A DNA stretch of 64,000 nucleotides from Halegenticoccus soli (lineage in GTDB: Archaea; Halobacteriota; Halobacteria; Halobacteriales; Haloferacaceae): NCBI RefSeq assembly GCF_002844195.1, contig NZ_PEND01000003.1:496001-560000 (forward strand), in the 5' to 3' direction. This document shows, piece by piece, positions 27,672-36,039 of the stretch. The stretch's first letter is position 1. Each line of letters begins with the position of its first letter. The notes under the pieces are model-generated. The model did not search any database, was not told the origin of the DNA, and saw only the letters and a program-made list of their open reading frames with translations. A program made the position numbers and the translations under genes.

Positions 27672-28442
27672 ATGGCTTTCCGAATCGACGGCAAGACGGC
27701 CATAGTCACCGGAGCGGCACAGGGAATCGGACGGAGCATCGCGGATGTACTGGGCGAAAACGGCGCGAACGTCGTCATCGCGGACGTGAACGGGGAGAAA
27801 GCCGAGAAAGCGGCGGCCGAACTCCGACGGGAGAGCACCGAGGCACTAGCGGTGACTTGCGACGTGACCTCCCGCAAGGACGCCGCGGCGCTCACGGACG
27901 CGACGCTCGAGGAGTTCGATTCTGTCGACGTGCTCGTCAACAACGCGGGCGTCGCAGAGGGCGAATCGTTTGGAGAACTCTCCCCGGACGAATGGCAGGG
28001 GGTTCTCGACGTCAACCTGACCGGCATGTACAACGTCTCCTCAGAGATCGTCCCAGCCATGGCCGCGCAGGATGACGGTCGTATCGTAAACGTCGCCTCG
28101 ATCGCCGGTCTGAATCTCAGCTACGAAGGACCAGCAAACTACACCGCGTCAAAGTGGGGTGTGATCGGTCTTACGAAGCACATGGCCTGGGACCTCGGAG
28201 ACGATGGGATCCGAGTGAACGCGCTCTGTCCCGGCGGCACGCTGACTCCGCTGATCGAGCAAGCCACGACCGAGGAGAGCCGCGAGCACACGCGGGAAAA
28301 GATCCCCGCAGGGCGGTGGGCGGAACCACGGGACCATGGGTACGCGGTTCTCTATCTCGTCTCCGACGAGGCAGCGTACGTCACGGGTACGACTCTCGTG
28401 GTCGACGGCGGCCTCACGCTGAGCGTCCGCCACGAAGTGTGA
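27672..28442 (+). CDS. Short-chain dehydrogenase/reductase (SDR), glucose/ribitol type
   Basis: This classical SDR has 256 residues. Motifs are TGAAQGIGRSIADVLGENG for cofactor binding with VVIADVNGEK (acidic residue selecting NAD), LVNNAGVAEGES, catalytic Ser in VNVASIAGLN, YTASKWGVIG with the Tyr-Lys pair, and the C-terminal VTGTTLVVDGGLTL. The start at 27672 is set by the TATA box and the N-terminus MAFRIDGKTAIVTG; upstream codons in the frame are not family-like. It is followed after 50 bases by the zinc dehydrogenase gene with its own promoter. Sugar or sugar-acid oxidation is likely, substrate unknown. Confidence 0.9.
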   Translation: MAFRIDGKTAIVTGAAQGIGRSIADVLGENGANVVIADVNGEKAEKAAAELRRESTEALAVTCDVTSRKDAAALTDATLEEFDSVDVLVNNAGVAEGESFGELSPDEWQGVLDVNLTGMYNVSSEIVPAMAAQDDGRIVNVASIAGLNLSYEGPANYTASKWGVIGLTKHMAWDLGDDGIRVNALCPGGTLTPLIEQATTEESREHTREKIPAGRWAEPRDHGYAVLYLVSDEAAYVTGTTLVVDGGLTLSVRHEV

Positions 28443-28463
28443 CGGCTCCGTCGGTGGTATAGA

Positions 28464-28471
28464 TTTATGTA
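28464..28471 (+). promoter_or_regulatory. TATA box of the zinc dehydrogenase gene
   Basis: TTTATGTA lies 22-29 bases before the ATG at 28493. Confidence 0.55.
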
Positions 28472-28492
28472 TTATCGCATTGCAGGGACGCC

Positions 28493-29584
28493 ATGGCGAG
28501 GTCCGACAGTGCAACCTCGATGGTACTGAGCGACGTCGGCGAACTCCGTCCGCGCGAATTCGACGTCCCCGACGTGGATGATGGCGGCATGCTGCTGGAC
28601 GTAGAGATGACCTCCGTCTGTGGGACGGACATCGGGATATACACTGGCGAGTCCTACCACAATACGTTCCCGCTCGTCTTCGGCCACGAGGTGGTGGGCT
28701 GCATCGCCGACGGCGATCCCGAGACCCTCAACCGCGTCGGCGTCGAGGTGGGCGACAGGATCATACCGGAACCGTACATCCCTTGCTACGAGTGTCACTA
28801 CTGCCAGACCGGAAACTACCACATGTGCGACGAGGGTCGGTGTTACGGCGTCACAATCTCGGCGGACGTCCCGCCGCACCTCTGGGGCGGATACGGGGAG
28901 TACATGTACCTTGACCCGAACACGAGAGCGCATCCCGTTCCCGACGGCGTCCCGGCCGAGGCGGCGTGTCTGGGGACGGTCGTGGGCAACGGTGTCCGGT
29001 GGATTCTGACGAAAGGAGACGTCGATCCCCAAGAGGACATCGTCATTGTCGGACCGGGGGCGCAGGGTCTCGCCTCGGTGATCGTCGCAGACGAGGCGGG
29101 CGCCGATAGACTCGTCCTCGCCGGCCTTTCTTCGGACGACCAGCGCCTTCGCCTGGGTGAGTCCTTCGGCGCTACGGACGTGATTCATGTTGACGAGGGC
29201 GACCCCGTGGAGGAGATCGCCACCCTCACTGATGGCGACGGTCCGGAGGTAGTCGTGGTTACCGCGCCGTCCTCGAAGGCGCTCCAGTTGGCTGTCGACG
29301 TGGTCGCACCCCTCGGGAAGATCGTCCTTCCGGGTATCATGGGGACGGAAACGGAACTCGACACTGATCGACTGGTTCACGACGAGATCCAGTTGCTCGG
29401 CGGACGCGGTCAGGCACACAACGTGGAGCGGGCGATGGCCATCCTCGAAAGGCGTGCGGACGATGTGGCCGCGATCAACACACACACCTTCCCGGTTTGG
29501 GAGGCCGAGACCGCGATCGAACGCCAGCTCCCCGGCGACGAATTTGACCACGAAATCATCCATGCGGCGTTGCATCCCGAGTAA
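28493..29584 (+). CDS. Zinc-dependent medium-chain alcohol/sugar dehydrogenase
   Basis: This 363-residue MDR enzyme is complete. Catalytic zinc ligands are Cys in SVCGTDIGIYTG and the His-Glu pair in FGHEVVGCI; four structural-zinc cysteines are in PYIPCYECHYCQTGNYHMCD. The cofactor fold is IVIVGPGAQGLASVIVADEA. The threonine/sorbitol dehydrogenase branch is the best match. It would oxidise a sugar or polyol in the pathway formed with the neighbouring SDRs and the RuBisCO-like/kinase pair. It is convergent with the amidase gene, leaving 3 bases between stop codons. The intactness contrasts with the broken homologue at 14690-15783. Confidence 0.9.
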   Translation: MARSDSATSMVLSDVGELRPREFDVPDVDDGGMLLDVEMTSVCGTDIGIYTGESYHNTFPLVFGHEVVGCIADGDPETLNRVGVEVGDRIIPEPYIPCYECHYCQTGNYHMCDEGRCYGVTISADVPPHLWGGYGEYMYLDPNTRAHPVPDGVPAEAACLGTVVGNGVRWILTKGDVDPQEDIVIVGPGAQGLASVIVADEAGADRLVLAGLSSDDQRLRLGESFGATDVIHVDEGDPVEEIATLTDGDGPEVVVVTAPSSKALQLAVDVVAPLGKIVLPGIMGTETELDTDRLVHDEIQLLGGRGQAHNVERAMAILERRADDVAAINTHTFPVWEAETAIERQLPGDEFDHEIIHAALHPE

Positions 29585-29587
29585 CGC

Positions 29588-31087
29588 TCACGCTCCGGGA
29601 GTCACCTCGGTGAGTGCCGCCGCGGCGGCGAGGAGTTCCGCCTCGTCGAAGGCAGACCCTATCAGCTGAAGTCCGGTCGGCAATCCGCCGACCGTACCGT
29701 TGGGAATCGTCACCGCAGGCAGGCGGGTGACATTCGCCGGACGGGTGTTCAGCGCGTAGTCGAACCCCGGATCGTCGGCCTCCTCGAGGCGGGGTGCCGT
29801 CGACGGGGTCGTCGGGGTCACCAGAACGTCTACGCCGGCCAACGCATCTTCGAGTTCCTCCCGAAGGACCTCCCGAAACTGCCGTGCGTTCGTGTATAGC
29901 GTCCCGGAGGATTCCCTCATGAGGTACGCCCCGGCCAGTATCTTTCCCTTGTAGAAGTGGTTCATGGTACGACTCGCGTCGCGCCGACTGTCGGCGAACG
30001 CGGCCTGATAGGCAGGCTCGACCCTCCCGCCTCGTCGATACGGTGCCGCGTACGCTCGCCAGTGGGCGGCGATCTCGGAGACGCTGACGACGTTTTTCAC
30101 CGCTTTGAAGTGCTCATACCCATCGACGGAGACTGACTGCAACGACGCTCCCGCGTCGGCGAGCCGATCGAGAGTTGCGCTGGTTCGCTCGACGACGCCG
30201 TCGTCGACCCCTGTGATCGCCCCCTCCCGGAGCAGACCGATCGTCAGATCACTCGGTTCTCGTCCACGTTCGACTGCGTCCACGTATCCGCCGATCTGGT
30301 AGCTTTCCCCTCCTGTCGGAGTGAGGCTTGCCGGATCACCCTCGTCCGGTCCAGCTATCGCTTCGAGGGTCCGAGCCGCGTCCCTGATTGAGTTCGCCAT
30401 CGGTCCCACGTGATCCTGCGTGTAGGTATTCTCGACGATGCCAGTCAGCGGAACGAGACCGTAGGTCGGTTTCACGCCGACGACGCCGCAGAACGCCGCC
30501 GGAATACGGATCGATCCGCCGGTATCGGTGCTGAGCGCGACGTCGACACGGTCGCGAGCTACCGCTACCGCACTGCCGCCGGGAGATCCACCTGCGGTAC
30601 ACGTTTCGTCCCACGGGTTCGTGATCGGCCCTGACGCGGCGGTCGTCCCATGCGCACTTCCGGCGAACTCGTCGAGGTTCGTCTTCGCCGTTATAGACGC
30701 CCGCGCCGAGAGGAGGCGGCGGACGACTGTTGCGTCCGTTCGCGGAACGAATCCGCTGAGTACCCCGGATGCAGCCTCCATCGGCACGTCGGCGACCGCA
30801 ATGGCGTCTTTTACGCCGACGCGCAGGCCCGAGAGCGGTCCGCGGTCGACGCCAGGTTCCGTGGTGCACTCAGTCACGATTGCGTTGTGGGAATCGTTTC
30901 GGGGCTCACGTCACGTCCGCGACGCATGGCACTCGTCGGCGACCGACTCCGTGACTTCAGGAATGTCTGTCGCACCGTCGAGGAGCGACCCGATCGCCTC
31001 TCCGACAGCGGCCAGTTCGTCTGCCTGAACGTCGGTTCCGAGGTGCCGCGCCAGTTCCCTGACTTCATCCGCCGTGAGGCCGCGCAT
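29588..31087 (-). pseudogene. Amidase-signature family protein interrupted by one in-frame TGA
   Basis: From the ATG at 31087 (MRGLTADEVRELARHLGTDV) a single frame runs about 500 codons to 29588, broken only by TGA at 30911-30913 (codon 59). Downstream of the stop the same frame continues REPRNDSHNAIVTECTTEPG. The amidase core is intact: catalytic Lys in RVGVKDAIAVADVPM, the Gly/Ser-rich signature (TCTAGGSPGGSAVAVARD) with TDTGGSIRIPAAFCGVVGVK supplying the Ser-cisSer-Lys nucleophile, and VKPTYGLVP. A GTG at 30877 could still start a 429-residue protein covering the catalytic core but lacking the N-terminal helices. It may therefore be inactivated or only shortened. No frameshift is present. 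Confidence 0.8.
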
Positions 31088-31267
31088 GCTCGGTCAACGA
31101 TTCCCAACCGGTATAACAGTCCCGCCGATCGACAATCTGCAGGTGGCAATTCGACAAGGGGAGGGACTTAATGGGAGTTCGCCCCGTGAAGACCGATCGT
31201 GTTGCACCGACCGCCGACGGCTAGAAGCAACGCTCGCTGGACGCCGTGAGAAAGCGGCCGCTGTGGC

Positions 31268-32443
31268 TTACTGTCCGGCGCGCCGGGTCTCCACGGTTTC
31301 GGCTACCTCGTCGCTGTCCAAATACCCGCGGGAGAACCGCTCGCCCGTCCGCCGATTGAACAGATAGGTGGCCGCCACCTCAGGAACGATCGTCGCCTCG
31401 TTGCCCTCGGGGATCTCTGTGTCGATGGGGACGACCGCCCGAAGTTCCCCCTGCGGTCCCTCAAGGTACATCAGCGTCTCGTCGCCAAGGGGCTCGTGCA
31501 GCGAAACTGTCGTTTCGATCCCCGGGGCGGACCCCTCCGCGGCCTCAACCTTACGAGGACGGAATCCTAAGACGGCGTCCTTGTCGGCCTTCTCGGGGAG
31601 GTACTCACCGGTTTCGAACGCCAGACTCGGTCCACCTTCGATGTCGACCACCGTCCGAGCCTCGTCGATGTCGACAACAGTGGCGTCGATCATGTTAATC
31701 TCAGGTGAGCCAATAAACTGCGCCACGAAGCTATTTGTGGGTTCTTGATATACTTCCTGCGGAGTACCAACCTGCTCAATCTTTCCATCGTTCATCACGG
31801 CAATCTTGTCCGACATCGTCATTGCTTCCTCCTGATCATGGGTGACGTAGATGATTGTCGCATTGAGTTCTTGATGAATCTTGCCGAGTTCCTTGCGCAT
31901 CTGGCGCTTGAGTTTCGCGTCCAAGTCGCTCATCGGCTCGTCCATGAGGAAGGCGACAGGGTCGCGGACAATGGCGCGGCTGATGGCAATACGCTGTTGC
32001 TGCCCACCGGAGAGTTCACCAGGGTACTTGTCAAGAAGGCCGTCAACTTGGACAATTTCGGCGGCCCGCTCAACTTTCTCTGTTCGCTCGTTGCGTGTCA
32101 TCCCAGCTAATTTGAGAGGGTATTCGATATTTTTCCGCGCCGTCATGTGGGGGTAAAGTGCTGTCCGCTGGAACACCATCGCCAAATCGCGGTCTTGCGG
32201 CGCTGTATTGAGCGCGTTTTCTCCTTCGAGGAGAAGTGTCCCCTCGGTCGCTGTCTCAAGTCCTGCGATGCATCGTAGGGTCGTCGTCTTTCCACACCCG
32301 CTAGGTCCGACTAGTGTGACAAATTCGCCTTCGTTGATTTCAAGATCTATACCGTCGACTGCAACTTCGACGCCCGTTGGGACATCGAACTCTTTACGTA
32401 GGTCCTGAAGCGCTATCTGGGTGTTATTTTCACTCTGACTCAT
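31268..32443 (-). CDS. Sugar ABC transporter ATPase, MalK/UgpC type (second system)
   Basis: This 391-residue cytoplasmic ATPase has Walker A GPSGCGKTTTLRCIAG, Q-loop FQRTALYPHMTAR, signature LSGGQQQRIAISRA, Walker B VAFLMDEPMSDLDAKL and switch IYVTHDQEEAMTM. The C-terminal regulatory domain has VLGFRPRKVE. It begins one base after the upstream MalG-type gene ends, as the last gene of a four-gene importer. The frequent ISRAIVRDP-type features and length are normal for MalK proteins. With the ATPase at 7827-8966 the window has two complete CUT1 systems. Confidence 0.94.
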   Translation of the reverse strand: MSQSENNTQIALQDLRKEFDVPTGVEVAVDGIDLEINEGEFVTLVGPSGCGKTTTLRCIAGLETATEGTLLLEGENALNTAPQDRDLAMVFQRTALYPHMTARKNIEYPLKLAGMTRNERTEKVERAAEIVQVDGLLDKYPGELSGGQQQRIAISRAIVRDPVAFLMDEPMSDLDAKLKRQMRKELGKIHQELNATIIYVTHDQEEAMTMSDKIAVMNDGKIEQVGTPQEVYQEPTNSFVAQFIGSPEINMIDATVVDIDEARTVVDIEGGPSLAFETGEYLPEKADKDAVLGFRPRKVEAAEGSAPGIETTVSLHEPLGDETLMYLEGPQGELRAVVPIDTEIPEGNEATIVPEVAATYLFNRRTGERFSRGYLDSDEVAETVETRRAGQ

Positions 32444-32444
32444 A

Positions 32445-33344
32445 CTATAGGCCTCCAGTTCGGAATCCTTCGAGGATGCTCTCTTGTAATTTGTACACGA
32501 GTAGGAACGGGGGAATAGACATTAGCACCGATGCTGCCATAATTTGTCCCCAGTAGACTGTGTTCTGTTCAGTAAACGTCTGTACTGCGGGTGGGAGTGT
32601 CTGCATCGACTGGTTAGGGAGGAGAATCGTAGCCATTGTGAAGTCGTTCCAACTGACCGCAAACGTGAAGATGGCGACGGCTACCATCCCTGGTTTCGCC
32701 ATTGGAATCGCAACGTCCTTGAAGGAGTGGAATCTGGATGCACCGTTCATCCATGCTGCTTCCTCATACGCAATGGGTACTGTCTGGAAGAACTTCCACA
32801 TCATCCACATTCCAAACGGTAACGAAAGCGCAATATGGGCGATTGCGATTCCGTGATAGGTGTTCAGCCATCCTATCTGCTGCCATATCTGATACTGCGG
32901 GAACGCTAATAGGATCGGGGGGAACATGTAGCTAAACAAGATGAGCCGAGCAAATGTCTTACGACCCCGGAATTCCACGCGCGTCAACCCGTATCCCGCA
33001 AGTGTCGAGGCGGCCACGGTCACAATGATAGCGATGATGGCCACCACGATACTATTGAAGTACCATCGATCGAAGGCTCGATTGACAAAGATCTGAACGT
33101 ACGATCCAATGGTCACTTGTGAAAGGACGTCGAGTGGGACCCAAGTGGGATTTTGGATAATCGCGTCGTATGGTTGGATCGACGCCACTATCATCCAATA
33201 GACAGGGAACATAAAGAGTAAACACGTTACTGTTACCAACACGTAGAGTCCGTATTTACGGAGCTTCTGTTTCTGCCTAAAGGGAAGCTTATCTGAGTCG
33301 GTTAACGACGCGATTTGATTGGCAATCCTATCAGTGTATACCAT
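32445..33344 (-). CDS. Sugar ABC transporter permease, MalG type (second system)
   Basis: This 299-residue membrane protein has six helices; the first, after a 28-residue charged N-terminus, is YGLYVLVTVTCLLFMFPVYW. The ATPase-docking loop is EEAAWMNGASRFHSFKDVAI (EAAxxxG form), and the C-terminus ends LQESILEGFRTGGL as in MalG proteins. It overlaps the MalF-type gene by one base and is followed immediately by the ATPase, so all are cotranscribed from the binding-protein promoter. AT content is a little higher than in the first importer, suggesting a different origin. Confidence 0.93.
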   Translation of the reverse strand: MVYTDRIANQIASLTDSDKLPFRQKQKLRKYGLYVLVTVTCLLFMFPVYWMIVASIQPYDAIIQNPTWVPLDVLSQVTIGSYVQIFVNRAFDRWYFNSIVVAIIAIIVTVAASTLAGYGLTRVEFRGRKTFARLILFSYMFPPILLAFPQYQIWQQIGWLNTYHGIAIAHIALSLPFGMWMMWKFFQTVPIAYEEAAWMNGASRFHSFKDVAIPMAKPGMVAVAIFTFAVSWNDFTMATILLPNQSMQTLPPAVQTFTEQNTVYWGQIMAASVLMSIPPFLLVYKLQESILEGFRTGGL

Positions 33345-34300
33345 TACCTTCCCACCTCCTCAGCCGGACTGAAGCCGGCGAAGTAGATTATTGCACCGAA
33401 CCCGAGGAACACGAATAAAGTCCCAGCGATGGCGCCAGCTGTGCCAAGGTTAAAGTTGAGAAACGCAGTCTCATAAATATAGACTGGGAGCGTGGCAGTT
33501 TCGTCTCCAGGACCTCCGCCAGTTGTGACCCAGATAATATCGAACTTGTTAAACATCCAGATACCCCGCAACAGGAGAACGAGTAGGATGACTCCTTTGA
33601 TCTGAGGAAAGGTGACGTCTCTGAACTTCCGAAGCGGTCCTGCACCGTTCATGGTTGCTGCTTCGTAATATTGCTGAGGAATGGACTGGAGTTTAGCGAG
33701 AACCATAATAGTAATGAAAATAGCAAATTTCCAACTGTTGAGAACGATGAGGCTAATCATGGCAAGATCAGAGTTTGAGAGCCAATTGACGGGGGTATTG
33801 ATGAGGCCAAGATCCATGAGGAAGACGTTTAAGATTCCGTAGCTCCCGTTAAGCATGAGTCGGAAAACCAACGCTACTACAACCGTGGGGATAAGGTACG
33901 GGAGGAAAATCATCGCGCGAGCAAGGATGACTCCTCGAAACTCACGTGATAGCATCAACGCGACCCCAACCCCGACTACGAGTTGGAGACCTACAGAACC
34001 GAACCCGAATATCAGACTCCGCTTAAAGGCATTCCAGTATGACTGACTCTCCATCAAACTCACATAGTTTTCCATTCCTACCCACGTCCAAGAGGGGCTA
34101 AGTGCGCTGGCTTCGTGGAAGCTAAGGTTGAGCGCCCAGATGACAGGTAGGAACGCAGCCAAGATCATTAACGCTAGGGCCGGGCCGATGGTCATTCCCA
34201 ACAATAGTGAGTCACGTTCAAACAGTGACGAGAGAACTCGCTCGGAGGATCGTCGGGTCTTGCTTAGGCGGTCTAACACTGTGTCGTCAATTGTACTCAT
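33344..34300 (-). CDS. Sugar ABC transporter permease, MalF type (second system)
   Basis: This 318-residue permease has an N-terminal charged region, a first helix at LLLGMTIGPALALMILAAFL, and the docking loop YYEAATMNGAGPLRKFRDVT (EAAxxxGA form). The WVTTGGGPGDETATLPVYIY segment is typical of MalF/UgpA. It starts 108 bases after the binding-protein gene and overlaps the MalG gene by one base. Only ordinary CUT1 features are seen, and substrate cannot be deduced. Confidence 0.93.
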   Translation of the reverse strand: MSTIDDTVLDRLSKTRRSSERVLSSLFERDSLLLGMTIGPALALMILAAFLPVIWALNLSFHEASALSPSWTWVGMENYVSLMESQSYWNAFKRSLIFGFGSVGLQLVVGVGVALMLSREFRGVILARAMIFLPYLIPTVVVALVFRLMLNGSYGILNVFLMDLGLINTPVNWLSNSDLAMISLIVLNSWKFAIFITIMVLAKLQSIPQQYYEAATMNGAGPLRKFRDVTFPQIKGVILLVLLLRGIWMFNKFDIIWVTTGGGPGDETATLPVYIYETAFLNFNLGTAGAIAGTLFVFLGFGAIIYFAGFSPAEEVGR

Positions 34301-34408
34301 GCGTGTAACTCACTGATTGCCTGATTTCGGATTGAGCTCTCATAATTGGGCGTCCCTGGATGCGTCCTGTGATTATTTGTGATCTTCATGAATGTTAATT
34401 TGGAACTT

Positions 34409-35866
34409 TTATAATGATTCTTCGAGGTCAGAGATTCCTGTGTCTATTGCTTCTTTAACTGACTTATTGTTCCCCACATGCTGGAACACCATATTTCCAA
34501 GGCCCAACGACATAAACATATCTGAAGTCTTGTGGTTTGGAGGATTCGTTTCGTATGAGAGTGCCCGACCTTTCGGAATTTGCTCGAGATACATTCTAAG
34601 CTGTTCTTCTGTCATGGCTTCGTTGACCATATCGACATCCCAAACCTCATGAGAGGGGTCACGCATCTCCTTCCCAAGCGGCGCGTTATGGACAGGTGCC
34701 ATCTGCAGGAGTTCCATCAACAGGTCTTGATTCATCATTATGGAGGCGACGTACTTTTTCGCAGCTTCTGGCTGACTGCTCCCTTTTACGAAACCCCATC
34801 CAGAGGGAAAGGTGTAGTCCCAGGAATCACCGGAATTTTCGCCATTTGGAAACGGACCGGGAAGAACGTCCTTAGCGAAGTCTCGACCGCGGTCCCATGC
34901 CTGAAGCTGGGGACGCGCACCCCCATAGAACGCCTCTGCGACTTTGCCGTCTGCGAAAGAGTCGATGGCTTCGGTCCAGCTCCACGTGGTAGAGTTAGGA
35001 GAATATTGGTAGTACTCCTTCATGCTTTTGAGAAACTCTCCGATGGCACCACGGTGGTCCCCTAGGGCGACTTTGGTTTCATCTCCTTCCCGCTTGCTCA
35101 TGGTGACGCCACGGGCCCAAAGGTGGCATAACGTGGTGTTTGTCCCATAGAGTTCAGCGCTGACACCTAAGGCTCCGCCGCGTAAGTTGTTGTCAGCCTC
35201 GTCAGCCATTCGGAGGAATTCTCCCCATTCCTCGAAGGTTGCAGGGGTACCATTGCTGGCGCTACCCTCAAATCCGATGTTTTCGATCACGTCACCACGG
35301 TACCAACGGACATTCGGACAACAGAAAGATGGCCACCATCTATCTTTCCCGTCTTGTTTAATCCGGAACTCCTTAGGAAAGTTCACTTGCTGCATGAAGT
35401 CGTCGACGGATCCTGTGACATCACGGAGCAGGTCATCGCTCACATACTGGCCGACGTTGAAGTCCTCGAGGTTAATGATATCCGGTGGATTTCCGGCTTG
35501 TACGAGTTGGGCAATACGTTCGTTGTAGCCTGTGTCCCAAGCGTACGTTACTTTGACCTTTTGTCCATTTTCCTCCTCGAATTTCTTGGCAGTCTTCTTC
35601 CAAAAGTTTTGGAACGTTGGGGATTGTTCCATCGAGATGTAGTGCACAGCTTGCTTGCTTGGTGCACCGCCAGATTCGTTTCCACCTCCACCGCCTCCAT
35701 CACCACCGCCGGCACAGCCAGCCAGCAGCGTCGTTCCAGCCGCAGCCGCGGTAGTGACGCCCTTTAAAAAGCCTCTACGGGACTCATTATCCGTACTTGC
35801 CTGCGGTACGGCGGCAGTGTCTCCGTGTCCCTCTCTCCGTTTCGTATTTTCGTTCTCGTGTGGCAT
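34409..35866 (-). CDS. Extracellular sugar-binding lipoprotein, Tat-exported (second system)
   Basis: This 485-residue family 1 solute-binding protein has a long N-terminus with a twin-arginine signal NESRRGFLKGVTTAAAAG and lipobox LLAGC followed by a GGGDGGGGGG linker that tethers the domain to the membrane lipid. The mature part begins VHYISMEQSPTFQNFWKKTA. The YRGDVIENIGFEG hinge region and GWGFVKGSSQPEAAKKYV are typical. It heads the operon binding protein, MalF, MalG, MalK. A minus-strand TTTATGTATT element at about 35960-35970 gives a leader of roughly 70 bases. The ligand is unknown. Confidence 0.92.
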   Translation of the reverse strand: MPHENENTKRREGHGDTAAVPQASTDNESRRGFLKGVTTAAAAGTTLLAGCAGGGDGGGGGGNESGGAPSKQAVHYISMEQSPTFQNFWKKTAKKFEEENGQKVKVTYAWDTGYNERIAQLVQAGNPPDIINLEDFNVGQYVSDDLLRDVTGSVDDFMQQVNFPKEFRIKQDGKDRWWPSFCCPNVRWYRGDVIENIGFEGSASNGTPATFEEWGEFLRMADEADNNLRGGALGVSAELYGTNTTLCHLWARGVTMSKREGDETKVALGDHRGAIGEFLKSMKEYYQYSPNSTTWSWTEAIDSFADGKVAEAFYGGARPQLQAWDRGRDFAKDVLPGPFPNGENSGDSWDYTFPSGWGFVKGSSQPEAAKKYVASIMMNQDLLMELLQMAPVHNAPLGKEMRDPSHEVWDVDMVNEAMTEEQLRMYLEQIPKGRALSYETNPPNHKTSDMFMSLGLGNMVFQHVGNNKSVKEAIDTGISDLEESL

Positions 35867-36039
35867 AGTGGCTCACGCGCCCTTTTGTATGATAGGTGGT
35901 TTCGTGGAACTTGGTCCACAATCACTATCACACTCGGACGAACGATGCATAGGAATGACAATACATAAATGTAATTAATTTCGCCAAAATACATCCGCTA
36001 AATTACGTAGGTGGATACGACAACTGCCTATTCCACTTA

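Noticed and set aside
30911-30913. Selenocysteine coded by the amidase TGA
   Set aside because: Haloarchaea are not known to use selenocysteine, amidases have no such residue at this place, and no insertion element is visible.
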